From Chitinophaga pinensis (GTDB lineage Bacteria > Bacteroidota > Bacteroidia > Chitinophagales > UBA10324), in the NCBI GenBank assembly GCA_945903305.1, contig CAMDOA010000017.1, positions 1-44,554 on the forward strand: a stretch of 44,554 nucleotides of DNA, given 5' to 3'. This document shows positions 26,571 through 35,270 of this stretch, one piece after another. The notes beneath the pieces are model-generated. The model had not been told where the DNA came from, ran no database searches, and worked only from the letters and a program-made list of their open reading frames with translations. Both the position numbers and the translations under genes were made by a program. Each line of letters begins with the position of its first letter. Position 1 is the stretch's first letter.

Positions 26571-27190
26571 TTCGCGTTCTCAATTATTAAGTATGAACCT
26601 TTAGCACCCGGAACATTACCGTGAACAACAATCAGGTTTTGCTCAGCAAATATTTTCACTACTGTAAGGTTCTGAACCTTCACTCGGTCGCCACCCATTC
26701 TTCCTCCCATGCGCATTCCTTTGAATACACGAGCCGGATAAGATGAACCACCCAATGAACCCGGAGCGCGATTACGATCGTGCTGTCCGTGAGTTCTTCC
26801 ACCCACACCATGAAAACCATGACGCTTTACTACTCCCTGAAATCCTTTTCCCTTGGTTTTACCAATCACATTCACCACTTCACCTTCTGTAAAGATTTCG
26901 GAAGTAACGGTATCACCTAATTTTTTATCGAGCTCGCAATCGCGAAACTCCACTACCTTACGAAGTGGTGCAGTACTCGCTTTCGCGAAGTGCCCCTTCA
27001 TAGGTTTAGTAGTTGATTTTTCTTTCTTCGGGTCGAAGCCAAGCTGTAAAGCATTGTAACCGTCAATAGCAATGGTCTTCACCTGGGTAACCACACATGG
27101 TCCGGCTTCGATAACCGTACAGGCCACCTGCTTTCCCTGCTGATCAAAAATGCTGGTCATTCCGACCTTTTTTCCTAATATTCCCTTCAT
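26567..27190 (-). CDS. rplC: 50S ribosomal protein L3
   Basis: The 207-residue L3 begins [20 protein letters not shown] and carries [20 protein letters not shown] and [20 protein letters not shown], which reach toward the peptidyl transferase centre. It follows rpsJ by 64 bases; this spacer contains a GGGG/CCCC foldback of unknown role. It overlaps rplD by four bases. Confidence 0.98.
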   Translation of the reverse strand: MKGILGKKVGMTSIFDQQGKQVACTVIEAGPCVVTQVKTIAIDGYNALQLGFDPKKEKSTTKPMKGHFAKASTAPLRKVVEFRDCELDKKLGDTVTSEIFTEGEVVNVIGKTKGKGFQGVVKRHGFHGVGGRTHGQHDRNRAPGSLGGSSYPARVFKGMRMGGRMGGDRVKVQNLTVVKIFAEQNLIVVHGNVPGAKGSYLIIENAK

Positions 27191-27254
27191 GCGTTCTACT
27201 TCGTTTTATCTTGTCGGGGCTTCCTTAAAATAAAAAAACCCCACGGTTTATCAA

Positions 27255-27560
27255 TTAGCCTTTAATGCTTATCTCCACCCCGCTGGGTAATTCCAGTTTA
27301 CTCAGCGCATCCACTGTTTTGGATGATGAGGTGTAGATGTCTAACAGTCTTTTATAAGTGCAAATTTGAAATTGGTCGCGTGCCTTTTTGTTCACATGCG
27401 GTGAACGGAGAACAGTGATGATCTTCGTTTCGGTAGGTAGCGGAATTGGTCCTGCTACTACTGCGCCGGTGCTGCGAACGGTCTTTACAATCTTCTCGCA
27501 GCTTTTATCTACGAGGTTATGGTCGTACGATAACAGCTTGATTCTGATTCTTTGTGACAT
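27255..27560 (-). CDS. rpsJ: 30S ribosomal protein S10
   Basis: The 101-residue S10, also the transcription-antitermination factor NusE, begins [20 protein letters not shown] and contains [20 protein letters not shown] and [20 protein letters not shown]. It is the first gene of the cluster. The usual upstream partners rpsL, rpsG and fusA are absent, and a promoter lies within 65 bases of its ATG. Confidence 0.98.
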   Translation of the reverse strand: MSQRIRIKLLSYDHNLVDKSCEKIVKTVRSTGAVVAGPIPLPTETKIITVLRSPHVNKKARDQFQICTYKRLLDIYTSSSKTVDALSKLELPSGVEISIKG

Positions 27561-27593
27561 GCGATTTCAATGAGCTTTTTTAAAAGAGGACTG

Positions 27594-27623
27594 CAAAAGT
27601 AATTTTATCATCCATATAAACAA
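27594..27623 (-). promoter_or_regulatory. Promoter of the rpsJ-rpsN ribosomal protein operon
   Basis: On the minus strand TTG (27623-27621), 19 bases, then TACTTTTG (27601-27594) match the Bacteroidota consensus. RNA would start near 27588, about 28 bases before the rpsJ ATG. The geometry is identical to that of the rplA promoter in this window. Confidence 0.75.
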
Positions 27624-28071
27624 TAGCCGAATAAAAAATAATTCAGCACATATGGAGTGGTTAGGGACGAGGGCGAGAGAAAAGTGACTTAATGCTACCG
27701 AGAACTGAAGGGGAATTGAATAATTGAACAAGAGAAGAATTGAATAGTTGAAATATGAAGCGAGTTTATTGAATTGAAATAGTTTTCTGTAGATCAAATG
27801 TATTATGCAATTTAAGTTTTGTTGAAGTTGCTGTTTTTACACTCACCACAATCAGTTTATTTTATAACAGAGTTTGCACAGCAGTCAGTTTTTTAAATAA
27901 AACTGTAAAGCCTTTTACCAAAATAAAATAGCTCATTACTTTTATTCTTACTGCTTTCTCCTCTCGAACTGAGTGAGGAATTTTGTAATCATTCAGAATG
28001 AATATTGATATTACCACATCATTAACTAATGAGTGGATTTAACTGAGATAAAAAAATAGTTTGCATTTTAT
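27624..28071. other. Intergenic region without recognised gene
   Basis: About 450 bases lie between the rpsJ promoter and the SPFH gene promoter. They include low-complexity TTGAATAATTGAA-type units (about 27715-27780) and AT-rich sequence with short foldbacks near 27990-28005. I see no conserved protein, tRNA or remnant of fusA or rpsG. Confidence 0.5.
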
Positions 28072-28103
28072 TTTGAAATATGAAATCGATACCAATATCT
28101 TTG
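28072..28103 (+). promoter_or_regulatory. Promoter of the SPFH / ribbon-helix-helix unit
   Basis: TTTG (28072-28075), 20 bases, then TATCTTTG (28096-28103) fit the Bacteroidota promoter consensus. The start of RNA would fall near 28108, about 34 bases before the ATG at 28142. The -7 element lies within a set of repeated ATATC boxes. Confidence 0.68.
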
Positions 28104-28121
28104 TGATATCAAATTAATATC
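28094..28121 (+). promoter_or_regulatory. Operator-like direct repeats at 11-bp spacing
   Basis: AATATC (28094), GATATC (28105) and AATATC (28116) recur at exactly 11-bp steps, that is on one face of the helix, and cover the -7 element and predicted RNA start. Ribbon-helix-helix repressors bind such short tandem boxes cooperatively. The unit encodes one such small protein, so autoregulation is plausible but unproven. Confidence 0.5.
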
Positions 28122-28141
28122 ATTCAAAAAAAATTTAAACC

Positions 28142-28996
28142 ATGGTACAGGAAAAAAATTTCAAAGCGATGTCAGGTTATGCTTTTATCGCTTTATCACT
28201 TGCCTGCTTAACGGCAGCAATTGTTTCATTTGTGTTTTCACAATTTTTAGCAGGCGCATTGCTTGTTGTTTTGTTTCTGTTTGTAATCTCCGGCCTTTTT
28301 ATCGTGAATCCGAATGAGGCAAAGGTTGTATTGTTGTTTGGAAAATACATGGGCACAGTAAAAGACAATGGATTGTTATGGTCAAACCCATTATTTCTTC
28401 GGAAATTAATTTCATTGAGGGCACGCAACCTGAATGGGCATATGTTAAAGGTGAATGATAAAGTCGGAAACCCGATTGACATAGCCGCAGTTATTGTGTG
28501 GAATGTAACAGACACGGCGAAAGCAATATTTGAAGTGAGTGATTACAATCAGTTCGTCTCGATACAGAGTGAAGCTGCTGTTCGCCACCTTGCAGGCAGT
28601 TGCCCGTACGATAATTTTGAAGATGATCATGCCACAATCACACTACGGGGTGGTGGAGACGAAGTAAATGAATTATTAGTAAAAGAACTTAATGAAAGAT
28701 TAGCACAAGCGGGTATAGTTGTGAGTGAGGCACGGATCAGTCATTTGGCTTATGCAACAGAAATTGCGCACACAATGTTGCAACGCCAACAGGCAACTGC
28801 AATTATTGCAGCACGCAAACAGATAGTAGAAGGGGCAGTGGGTATGGTAGAAATGGCGCTTGCCAGATTATCGGAAAAGAAAATTGTAGAGCTTGATGAA
28901 GAACGCAAAGCGGCTATGGTAAGTAACCTGCTGGTTGTTTTATGCGGAGATAGAAATGTGCAACCGGTGGTGAATACCGGAACTTTATATCATTGA
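28142..28996 (+). CDS. SPFH/band 7 domain membrane protein
   Basis: This 284-residue protein has two hydrophobic segments at about 13-33 and 35-54, then an SPFH domain: [20 protein letters not shown], then [20 protein letters not shown] and [20 protein letters not shown]. The C-terminal half has helices with [20 protein letters not shown] and [20 protein letters not shown], as in stomatin/prohibitin proteins that form rings on membranes. The insertion [20 protein letters not shown] is characteristic of the bacterial subgroup often found beside small Arc-like proteins. Its cellular role is unknown; membrane-domain scaffold is the general inference. It is followed by a 54-residue ribbon-helix-helix protein. 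Confidence 0.88.
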   Translation: MVQEKNFKAMSGYAFIALSLACLTAAIVSFVFSQFLAGALLVVLFLFVISGLFIVNPNEAKVVLLFGKYMGTVKDNGLLWSNPLFLRKLISLRARNLNGHMLKVNDKVGNPIDIAAVIVWNVTDTAKAIFEVSDYNQFVSIQSEAAVRHLAGSCPYDNFEDDHATITLRGGGDEVNELLVKELNERLAQAGIVVSEARISHLAYATEIAHTMLQRQQATAIIAARKQIVEGAVGMVEMALARLSEKKIVELDEERKAAMVSNLLVVLCGDRNVQPVVNTGTLYH

Positions 28997-29138
28997 AAAA
29001 AAACATGATTGTAAAATGTAAAAAATTACAATGATGGAATTCATAAATAATTTTAATCAGCAATAAAAAACTGTCATCCATTATGCAATGCATTTTCATT
29101 TTTAATTTTTATATAAATAAGTTTTAAAAACTCCATTT

Positions 29139-29303
29139 ATGCCTGCAGATAAAAAAGCATTTGTGTTGCGCATCAATCCTGATACGCTGAAAGCAATAGA
29201 GAAGTGGGCAGCTGATGATTTCAGGAGTTTGAATGGGCAAATTGAATTTTTATTGCAACAGGCATTGATTGAAAGTGGCAGAAGCAAGCTAAAGAAAAAG
29301 TGA
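29139..29303 (+). CDS. Small Arc-type ribbon-helix-helix protein
   Basis: The 54-residue product begins MPADKKAFVLRINPDTLKAI, in which FVLRI is the DNA-contacting beta strand and NPDTLKAIEKWAADDF is helix A. LNGQIEFLLQQALIE makes helix B. This is the Arc/MetJ fold. The pattern FRSLNGQIEFLL is typical of Arc-like proteins paired with SPFH genes. It starts 143 bases after the SPFH stop with no terminator between, so it is likely in the same transcript. A terminator follows its stop. Repression of its own promoter is possible, given the ATATC boxes upstream of the SPFH gene. Confidence 0.78.
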   Translation: MPADKKAFVLRINPDTLKAIEKWAADDFRSLNGQIEFLLQQALIESGRSKLKKK

Positions 29304-29329
29304 CAACTGAAGTATAAAAGGCTGAAACA

Positions 29330-29360
29330 AAAATGGCGGTTCGAAATGAACCGCCATTTT
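29330..29360. terminator. Bidirectional terminator between RHH gene and S9 peptidase
   Basis: A perfect 13-bp stem (29330-29342 with 29348-29360) with a 5-base loop is flanked by A- and T-runs. It serves both convergent genes. Confidence 0.9.
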
Positions 29361-29381
29361 TTATTTAAATGAGTTGCAAAA

Positions 29382-31496
29382 TTATTCTTCGTCGGGCTTA
29401 GGATTCAATGTATCATCAAGCCAACTGTAAAATTCGCGTTGCCACAATAGTCCATTTTGCGGTTTCATTACCCAATGACCTTCGTCGGGGAAGCGGAGGA
29501 AACGACTTTTAATTCCTTTCAACTGTGCTAACTGAAATGCTTCCATTCCTTGATTAAGTGGAACACGAAAATCCAAATCATTATGTATTACCATTATTGG
29601 TGTGTTCCACTTGTCGGCATAATTAATCGGGTTGAATTTGGTGTATGTCACCGGCACTTTTGATTGCCAGAAATTTCCTCCCATATCCCAATCGGCAAAC
29701 CACATTTCTTCGGTTGTTAAATACATGCTTTGCAAATCGAAAACACCACAGTGTGATATAAATGTTTTAAACCGCCCACCATGAATTCCGGCAAGCATAT
29801 AAACAGAATAACCACCATAGCTTGCACCAATACATCCAACACGACTTTTATCAACAAACGGAAGTTTGGCAATACTGTCAATGGCTGATAAATAATCGTC
29901 CATTGCCTGACCACCCCAATCTTTACTTATATCTTCATTCCACTTGGTACCAAACCCGGGAAGTCCGCGTCTGTTAGGAGCTACAACTATGTAATTGTTA
30001 GCCGCCATTAACTGAAAGTTCCAACGGAAAGAATAAAATTGAGAAACCGGCGACTGCGGTCCGCCCTGACAATAAAGAAGCGTTGCATATTTTTTTGCAG
30101 GATCAAAATTTGGCGGATAAATAACCCAAACTAATTCTTGTTTTTTATCAGTAGTTTTTATCCAACGCTTTTCAATTTTTCCCATTGAAAGGTTGTCGTA
30201 AATAGATTTATTTACTATGGTAAGCGGGAAAAATGAACCGGTTGCTATGTCAACTTTAAAAATCTCTGAAGCATGATTCATATCACATCGGCTGACAATA
30301 ATTGAATTGGCTGTAACGCCAACAATTCCATTTACATCCCAATCGCCATTGGTAACCTGACGAAAATTTTTAATCGATATATCAGCGATAACCGGTGGCA
30401 GTGTGATTTCAAAAATCTGTTCTGTTGCCTGAAAAGTTTCGGTGAAGAATATTTTTTTTCCATCAGTACTCCATACAATTGACGAAACCGTTTCGTCCCA
30501 ATTATTAGTTAAATCAATCCGCTGGTTGTTGGTGAAATCATATAACATGATTCTGTTTTTGTCGGCCTCGTAACCATCGCGGGCCATACTTAACCAAATA
30601 ATTTTTGTACCATCAGGTGATACAACCGGGTTGGTATCGTACCCATTTAATCCATCGGTAAAATTTGAGGTTACTCCGTTTGTTAAATCATATACATACA
30701 AATCAGAGTTGGTACTAAGTGCATATTTTTTTCCGGCTTTCTTTTTACACACATAAAATATTTTTTTTCCATCAGCACTCCACTGCACATCTTCAGCGCC
30801 GCCCATTGGTGCTTGAGGGCAATTATACCTTACACCCGACATGATATCTTTAGCTTCATTGCTGATTGTTCCGGAAGAATAATTGGTCCAGAAAATATGT
30901 GAATAAAAACCATCTTCATAACTGTTCCAATGCCGATACATTAAATCATCGTACACCTCGCCGCTTGTTTTTGGTAAATCAGGATATTTTTCTAAAGAAG
31001 TTTGATCGATTTTTACATCATGCGCATATAAAAAATATTTTCCATCGGGCGATACTTTCCCCACCGAAATTCCACCTGCAATATTTGAAATCTGTTTGGC
31101 ATTTTTCCCGGTAATATCTGCTTCCCACCATTGGTCTTTATAAATATATCCGATTCGGTTTCCTGCCAGAAATTGCACACCCGATTCCGTTCCGATTGAG
31201 TCAGTTATCTGAACAGAAACAGTAGAGGCGGTTAATGAATTTTTAAGTTTTCCGGTTGAAGCAGCAGGAAGCGAAATCGAATACAAGTTTCTTTCGCCTT
31301 TATTTTTTTGAATATCATAATTTGTAATGCCATAAATAATTGTTTTTCCATCAGGCGAAACTGCTTCGCCGCTCACGCGACCAAGTTTCCAAAGAAGTTC
31401 GGGAGTCATGACCTGCGATTGTGCAATTATGCAATTTGCAAAAAAAGAAAAGAGAATTGTGAGAAAGGAGAGGTGAACGAAAAGTTTTTTACTCAT
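29382..31496 (-). CDS. S9 family serine peptidase (dipeptidyl/acylaminoacyl peptidase type)
   Basis: The 704-residue exported enzyme has a signal peptide (FFANCIIAQ end, about 25 residues). The N-terminal part is a WD-like beta-propeller with repeated SPDGK-I motifs (VSPDGKTIIYGI, VSPDGKYFLYAH, WSADGKKIFYVC, VSPDGTKIIWLS). The catalytic alpha/beta domain contains GASYGGYSVYMLAG with the nucleophile serine (about residue 560), aspartate in HNDLDFRVP (about 641) and histidine in PDEGHWV (about 673). All three are present, so it should be active. It probably removes peptides from oligopeptides in the periplasm. It is monocistronic and convergent with the SPFH unit. Confidence 0.93.
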   Translation of the reverse strand: MSKKLFVHLSFLTILFSFFANCIIAQSQVMTPELLWKLGRVSGEAVSPDGKTIIYGITNYDIQKNKGERNLYSISLPAASTGKLKNSLTASTVSVQITDSIGTESGVQFLAGNRIGYIYKDQWWEADITGKNAKQISNIAGGISVGKVSPDGKYFLYAHDVKIDQTSLEKYPDLPKTSGEVYDDLMYRHWNSYEDGFYSHIFWTNYSSGTISNEAKDIMSGVRYNCPQAPMGGAEDVQWSADGKKIFYVCKKKAGKKYALSTNSDLYVYDLTNGVTSNFTDGLNGYDTNPVVSPDGTKIIWLSMARDGYEADKNRIMLYDFTNNQRIDLTNNWDETVSSIVWSTDGKKIFFTETFQATEQIFEITLPPVIADISIKNFRQVTNGDWDVNGIVGVTANSIIVSRCDMNHASEIFKVDIATGSFFPLTIVNKSIYDNLSMGKIEKRWIKTTDKKQELVWVIYPPNFDPAKKYATLLYCQGGPQSPVSQFYSFRWNFQLMAANNYIVVAPNRRGLPGFGTKWNEDISKDWGGQAMDDYLSAIDSIAKLPFVDKSRVGCIGASYGGYSVYMLAGIHGGRFKTFISHCGVFDLQSMYLTTEEMWFADWDMGGNFWQSKVPVTYTKFNPINYADKWNTPIMVIHNDLDFRVPLNQGMEAFQLAQLKGIKSRFLRFPDEGHWVMKPQNGLLWQREFYSWLDDTLNPKPDEE

Positions 31497-31745
31497 TAGT
31501 AGATTTGATTAAGGGTGACGAAAATAAGATTGTGATTCAAATATTTTAACTGTCAGCATTTTGTGTGGCGGTAGTTAGTGAAAAGCCCCGTAAAGATTTA
31601 GTAATTAGAATTGTATTTATTTATTTCTTGAAAAATAAATCAGATAATAAAATAATTTGCTCGGAATTGAAACTGGTTTTTTTCAATGAAATTAAATGTT
31701 AAACAACAAACAGATTAAAGCTTTCTTTTGTAAAAAAATACCGAT

Positions 31746-32138
31746 ATGAAAACGATAAAAATTGTTTCTGCCATTTATTTTGTTTCTGTTTTGTTTTTCT
31801 GGTCTTGTACTAAACCAACACCTAATACTGATTATATGTCGGCAGCCAATTGCACGGTTTTAATTGACAGCCTGAACACTTATACCCATTCCGTAAAAGC
31901 AATTTTTAATTCGCATTGTGCTTATTCTCCTTGTCATGATGCGAACACAGCAAAGAAAAAAGTAATACTTGATAGTTATGCCGGTTCTGTTGCAGCTGTC
32001 AATAAATTTCCAACAAAATTTTTGTGTTCAATACACCAGGATGCCGGAACTGTAGCAATGCCGAAGGGCGCACCAAAATTGGCCGATTCACTAATTTTAA
32101 AAATTGATTGCTGGGTTAAAAATGGAATGCAGGAATAA
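31746..32138 (+). CDS. Lipoprotein with atypical CX4CH cytochrome-like motif
   Basis: This 130-residue protein has a lipoprotein signal ending FFWSC (Cys21). The mature part contains VKAIFNSHCAYSPCHDANTA, in which C-AYSP-CH is a heme-type site with four residues between the cysteines instead of two. It is followed by VILDSYAG and a possible axial methionine in AMPKGAPKLADSL, and ends with IDCWVKNGMQE. This layout matches the cytochrome-c-like domain found in Bacteroidota and Planctomycetes lipoproteins. Whether heme is bound through the widened motif cannot be seen. It is probably a periplasmic or outer-membrane protein. The gene stands alone before tag. Confidence 0.75.
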   Translation: MKTIKIVSAIYFVSVLFFWSCTKPTPNTDYMSAANCTVLIDSLNTYTHSVKAIFNSHCAYSPCHDANTAKKKVILDSYAGSVAAVNKFPTKFLCSIHQDAGTVAMPKGAPKLADSLILKIDCWVKNGMQE

Positions 32139-32194
32139 TACATTTTACATTTTTTGATTTTAGAATTAGGATTATTTTTTTGATTTAAATATTT

Positions 32195-32794
32195 ATGAAG
32201 GAAAAAAACCGTTGCGAATGGTGTAAAAAGGGAAATCATGATATCTATATTAGGTATCACGACGAGGAATGGGGCTCTCCATTATTTGATGATCAGCTAT
32301 TGTTTGAGTTTTTGGTTTTAGAAAGTTTTCAGGCCGGCTTAAGCTGGCTGACTGTTTTGCGTAAGCGAGAAAATTTCAGAAAGGCATTTGCCAATTTTGA
32401 TGCGTTGAAAGTTTCAAAATTCAATAAGCAAAAATTTGAACAGTTGATGAATGATGCCGGAATAATCAGAAACAAATTAAAGATTGAAGCGGCCATTAAT
32501 AATGCAAAGTGTTATATTAAAATAAAAAAAGAGTTCGGTTCATTTGCAAAGTATGTTTGGTCATTTACAAATGGAAAAACAATAGTAAATCAGTATAACA
32601 ACAGTTCAGAGTATAAATCGAAAACCGAAGTAAGCGATGCCATGAGCAACGATATGGGAAAACGGGGATTTAAATTTCGTGGTTCCACTATTTGCTACGC
32701 GTTTATGCAGGCAACCGGAATTGTAGATGATCATGAGCAAAATTGTTTTAGAAAAAAGGAGTTGCAGCTGATCAGAAAAAAAATAAAAATTTAA
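32195..32794 (+). CDS. tag: DNA-3-methyladenine glycosylase I
   Basis: The 199-residue base-excision repair enzyme removes 3-methyladenine. It has the family pattern NRCEWCKKG followed by IRYHDEEWGSPLFDDQLLFE and LESFQAGLSWLTVLRKRENF, which includes the catalytic-site glutamate. The zinc ligands expected in the family are visible: Cys7, the His of YHDEEWG, and His and Cys in DDHEQNCFRK. The KRGFKFRGSTICYAFMQATG segment is typical. It may be co-transcribed with the lipoprotein gene 56 bases upstream. It is convergent with the kelch genes, with only 26 bases between the stops. Confidence 0.95.
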   Translation: MKEKNRCEWCKKGNHDIYIRYHDEEWGSPLFDDQLLFEFLVLESFQAGLSWLTVLRKRENFRKAFANFDALKVSKFNKQKFEQLMNDAGIIRNKLKIEAAINNAKCYIKIKKEFGSFAKYVWSFTNGKTIVNQYNNSSEYKSKTEVSDAMSNDMGKRGFKFRGSTICYAFMQATGIVDDHEQNCFRKKELQLIRKKIKI

Positions 32795-32820
32795 ACAGAA
32801 TACTATTTAACCGATTGATT

Positions 32821-34023
32821 TTATTTTATGATACAGATTTTCCCAGCATCCATCACTTTTTTGTTGGATGTGATTTTATAAAAATAGATACCATTTAGCA
32901 ACAGTTGTGTTTTGCATTCGTGCTTCTTTTTATTCGAATCAAGTAAAATATTCAAATAACTATTTCCATTCAAATCAAATAAGCTGAAATAATATTTTTC
33001 ATTAGAAGGGATGCAATATTTTAATGAAAAATAAGCTGCTGATGGATTCGGATATATAGAAAATAAATTTTCATCTGTATTTATTTCTTTCACTCCATCA
33101 TTTAAAGCTGAATAGTAAAATACATCTTTCAAATACAAAGAATCGTATCCAAGCCCAACATAAGCGCGTGTTGGAAATGAAAAAGCAATAGCACTGCTTC
33201 TTGCCGAACCCGGAAAAGTATCGAACGGCGACCATGAATCTGTAAGTGTATCGTATTGAAAAAAATCATTACAGTAGTTAGTGAGTGTGTCGTAACCTAA
33301 CCCAACAATGCCTTTTCCATTTAATGTAAAAGCCACGCTGCCACTGCGCGGTGTTCCGGTAAAATCAGTTTTCTGAATCCAAGTATCATTCATGGCATCA
33401 AACTGCCAGCATCCATTAGTTAAAACATCTTTGTCGCCATTCACAATAAATGCTTTGTTATCTAAGACAAACACGCAAGCTGATTTTCTTTCTGCTCCGT
33501 CAAAATCATTTTTCTGCACCCATAAATTTGTTGTGTCGTTGTATTGCCACACATCTTTTTTTAATCCGGTTGCTGCATAACCGAGTGCCACATAGCCTTT
33601 ATTGAATGCAGTAAAGGCAACAGCAGAATGGCGGGCATCGCCGGGTAAACTTGCTACCTGGCTCCATGTATTGTTGAGTGAATTGTATTTCCAGAAATCG
33701 TTGGAGTAAGTGCTGATTCCGGTTCCTGTGCCAATGAAAGCATTGGTGCCTATTACAAAATTTACAGCAGCACACCTTGGGAATCCAATAAAGTCAGGAG
33801 CATTGTACCATTGGTTTGAATAACTGTTAAAAATGTAAAACGATTTTTTAAAATCAAATCCATCGTAACCCAAACCAACAAACGCTTGTTCACCAATTAC
33901 AAAAGCTGTGCTGGCGCTTCTGCCGTTGTTAGGAAAAACAGGTGCTGCTAACCATTGAGGAATGGCGGTTGAATAATTTGAAAAGCAAACCAGAAAAATA
34001 ATTGTGCAATAATATTTTCTCAC
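32821..34023 (-). CDS. Kelch-repeat beta-propeller with T9SS sorting domain (third of three)
   Basis: This 400-residue secreted protein starts at GTG 34023, which overlaps the stop of the preceding gene by four bases (GTGA). A signal peptide (about 20 residues) is followed by six kelch units of about 48 residues each. They have the pattern W---- FPG-AR--A-AF----GYVGLGY, for example DARHSAVAFTAFNKGYVALG and SGSVAFTLNGKGIVGLGYDT. A Por sorting domain begins near residue 325 (LFSIYPNPSAAYFSLKY) and ends DAGKICIIK. It is paralogous to the next two genes but clearly diverged. Role unknown; cell-surface binding or enzyme-like propeller is possible. Confidence 0.85.
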   Translation of the reverse strand: MRKYYCTIIFLVCFSNYSTAIPQWLAAPVFPNNGRSASTAFVIGEQAFVGLGYDGFDFKKSFYIFNSYSNQWYNAPDFIGFPRCAAVNFVIGTNAFIGTGTGISTYSNDFWKYNSLNNTWSQVASLPGDARHSAVAFTAFNKGYVALGYAATGLKKDVWQYNDTTNLWVQKNDFDGAERKSACVFVLDNKAFIVNGDKDVLTNGCWQFDAMNDTWIQKTDFTGTPRSGSVAFTLNGKGIVGLGYDTLTNYCNDFFQYDTLTDSWSPFDTFPGSARSSAIAFSFPTRAYVGLGYDSLYLKDVFYYSALNDGVKEINTDENLFSIYPNPSAAYFSLKYCIPSNEKYYFSLFDLNGNSYLNILLDSNKKKHECKTQLLLNGIYFYKITSNKKVMDAGKICIIK

Positions 34024-35270
34024 AGAACAATAATTTTTTGAACAGTTGAATAAATATTTTTATCTGATGATTTTAACTGAATAAAATATTCGCCGGCGGA
34101 TTTAAAATCATCAGCAGAAATGAAAATTTTATTTTCTGAAATTGAAATTTTGTTAGTCAACTTTCCGAAGGAATCAAAAACAGTTAACTGAAAACAACCA
34201 ACAGGAATTCCTTTTAACTGAATAAAAGAATTAACAGAAATTATATTGGGATAAATTTTAAAATCAGATTTTGAAAAAACAGATTCGTTGTCATTAGTAT
34301 TTACCTGAGTTTGATAGGAGAGTTGCCACAAATCGCGCTTGGTTCCTGATTCTGATTTGCCACATGATAAATAGCCGTATTCTCCAATAGAAAATCCGGT
34401 TGCAGCTCTCCGTGCATCACCGGGAAACTGATTGGCATATCCCCATTGATTGATTGATGCATTGTAATACCAGAAATCATTGCTGTATCCACCATCGCTT
34501 CCTGTTCCAACAAAAGCTAATGAATCAATAGTGAATGCTATAGCGGCAATTCGTGGAGTGCCCGGAAAATTTTGTTTTTGCGACCACGAATTAAAAACCA
34601 CATCATACTCCCACAAATCGTTGTAGAAATAATTATCATCGCTGCCGGTTGTTAAATAAGTTTTATTACCAATGGAAAAACCCACCGCGCCATTGCGACC
34701 TCCAAACGCAGGGAAGTTCATTTTTTGTGTCCATGAATTTATAGCAGGATCATACATCCATGTTTCATAGGATGGAGCACCCCAAACTCTTCCAGTTGTT
34801 ACATATCCTTTTCCGCCAGCTGAAAATGCAGCAGCTTTAAAAACTCCATATGAATTGGCGATTCCAAATGAATCTATCTGCATCCAAAAATTCAGGTATG
34901 CATCGTATCGGTAAAAGTCCGACATGATGGTGCCCCATGCTGATGAATCATCAATACCTGTTCCTACATAAGCAAAACTGTCAATCACAAATGCTACAGC
35001 ATCGCGCCGTGCAGTTCCTGGAAAATCTGCCACCTGCGACCACGAATCAGTCAGCGTATCGTACTTCCAGAAATCAGTGCGAACTATGTTTAACGAATCT
35101 AACCCGGTGCCTACATATCCATTTCCATTTATTGAAAAGGAAACAGCACGGTCGCGTTTATTTCCTGATGGGAGTGAATTTTTTTTTGTCCAAACCCATT
35201 CTGCATGTACCAACTGTGCAGTTGTTAGAAGTAAAACAAAAGCAAAAATATTTTTCAATTTTAAAATCAT
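34020..35270 (-). CDS. Kelch-repeat beta-propeller with T9SS sorting domain (second of three)
   Basis: The 416-residue secreted protein has a signal peptide ending VHAEW and six kelch units with D-FW-YD--TDSWSQ and FPGTARRDAVAFVIDSFAYV patterns. The C-terminal sorting domain (FKIYPNIISVNSFIQLKG to VQKIIVL) has YPN followed by Ile in place of Pro, a small departure from the usual PNP. Its ATG overlaps the first kelch gene stop by four bases and its stop overlaps the third kelch gene GTG. The three are likely translated in a coupled manner. Function is not known. Confidence 0.85.
   Translation of the reverse strand: MILKLKNIFAFVLLLTTAQLVHAEWVWTKKNSLPSGNKRDRAVSFSINGNGYVGTGLDSLNIVRTDFWKYDTLTDSWSQVADFPGTARRDAVAFVIDSFAYVGTGIDDSSAWGTIMSDFYRYDAYLNFWMQIDSFGIANSYGVFKAAAFSAGGKGYVTTGRVWGAPSYETWMYDPAINSWTQKMNFPAFGGRNGAVGFSIGNKTYLTTGSDDNYFYNDLWEYDVVFNSWSQKQNFPGTPRIAAIAFTIDSLAFVGTGSDGGYSNDFWYYNASINQWGYANQFPGDARRAATGFSIGEYGYLSCGKSESGTKRDLWQLSYQTQVNTNDNESVFSKSDFKIYPNIISVNSFIQLKGIPVGCFQLTVFDSFGKLTNKISISENKIFISADDFKSAGEYFIQLKSSDKNIYSTVQKIIVL

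Noticed and set aside
27990-28010. Short foldback CATTCAGAATG as a regulatory site
   Set aside because: Very short, in AT-rich DNA, and not near a start codon or promoter element.
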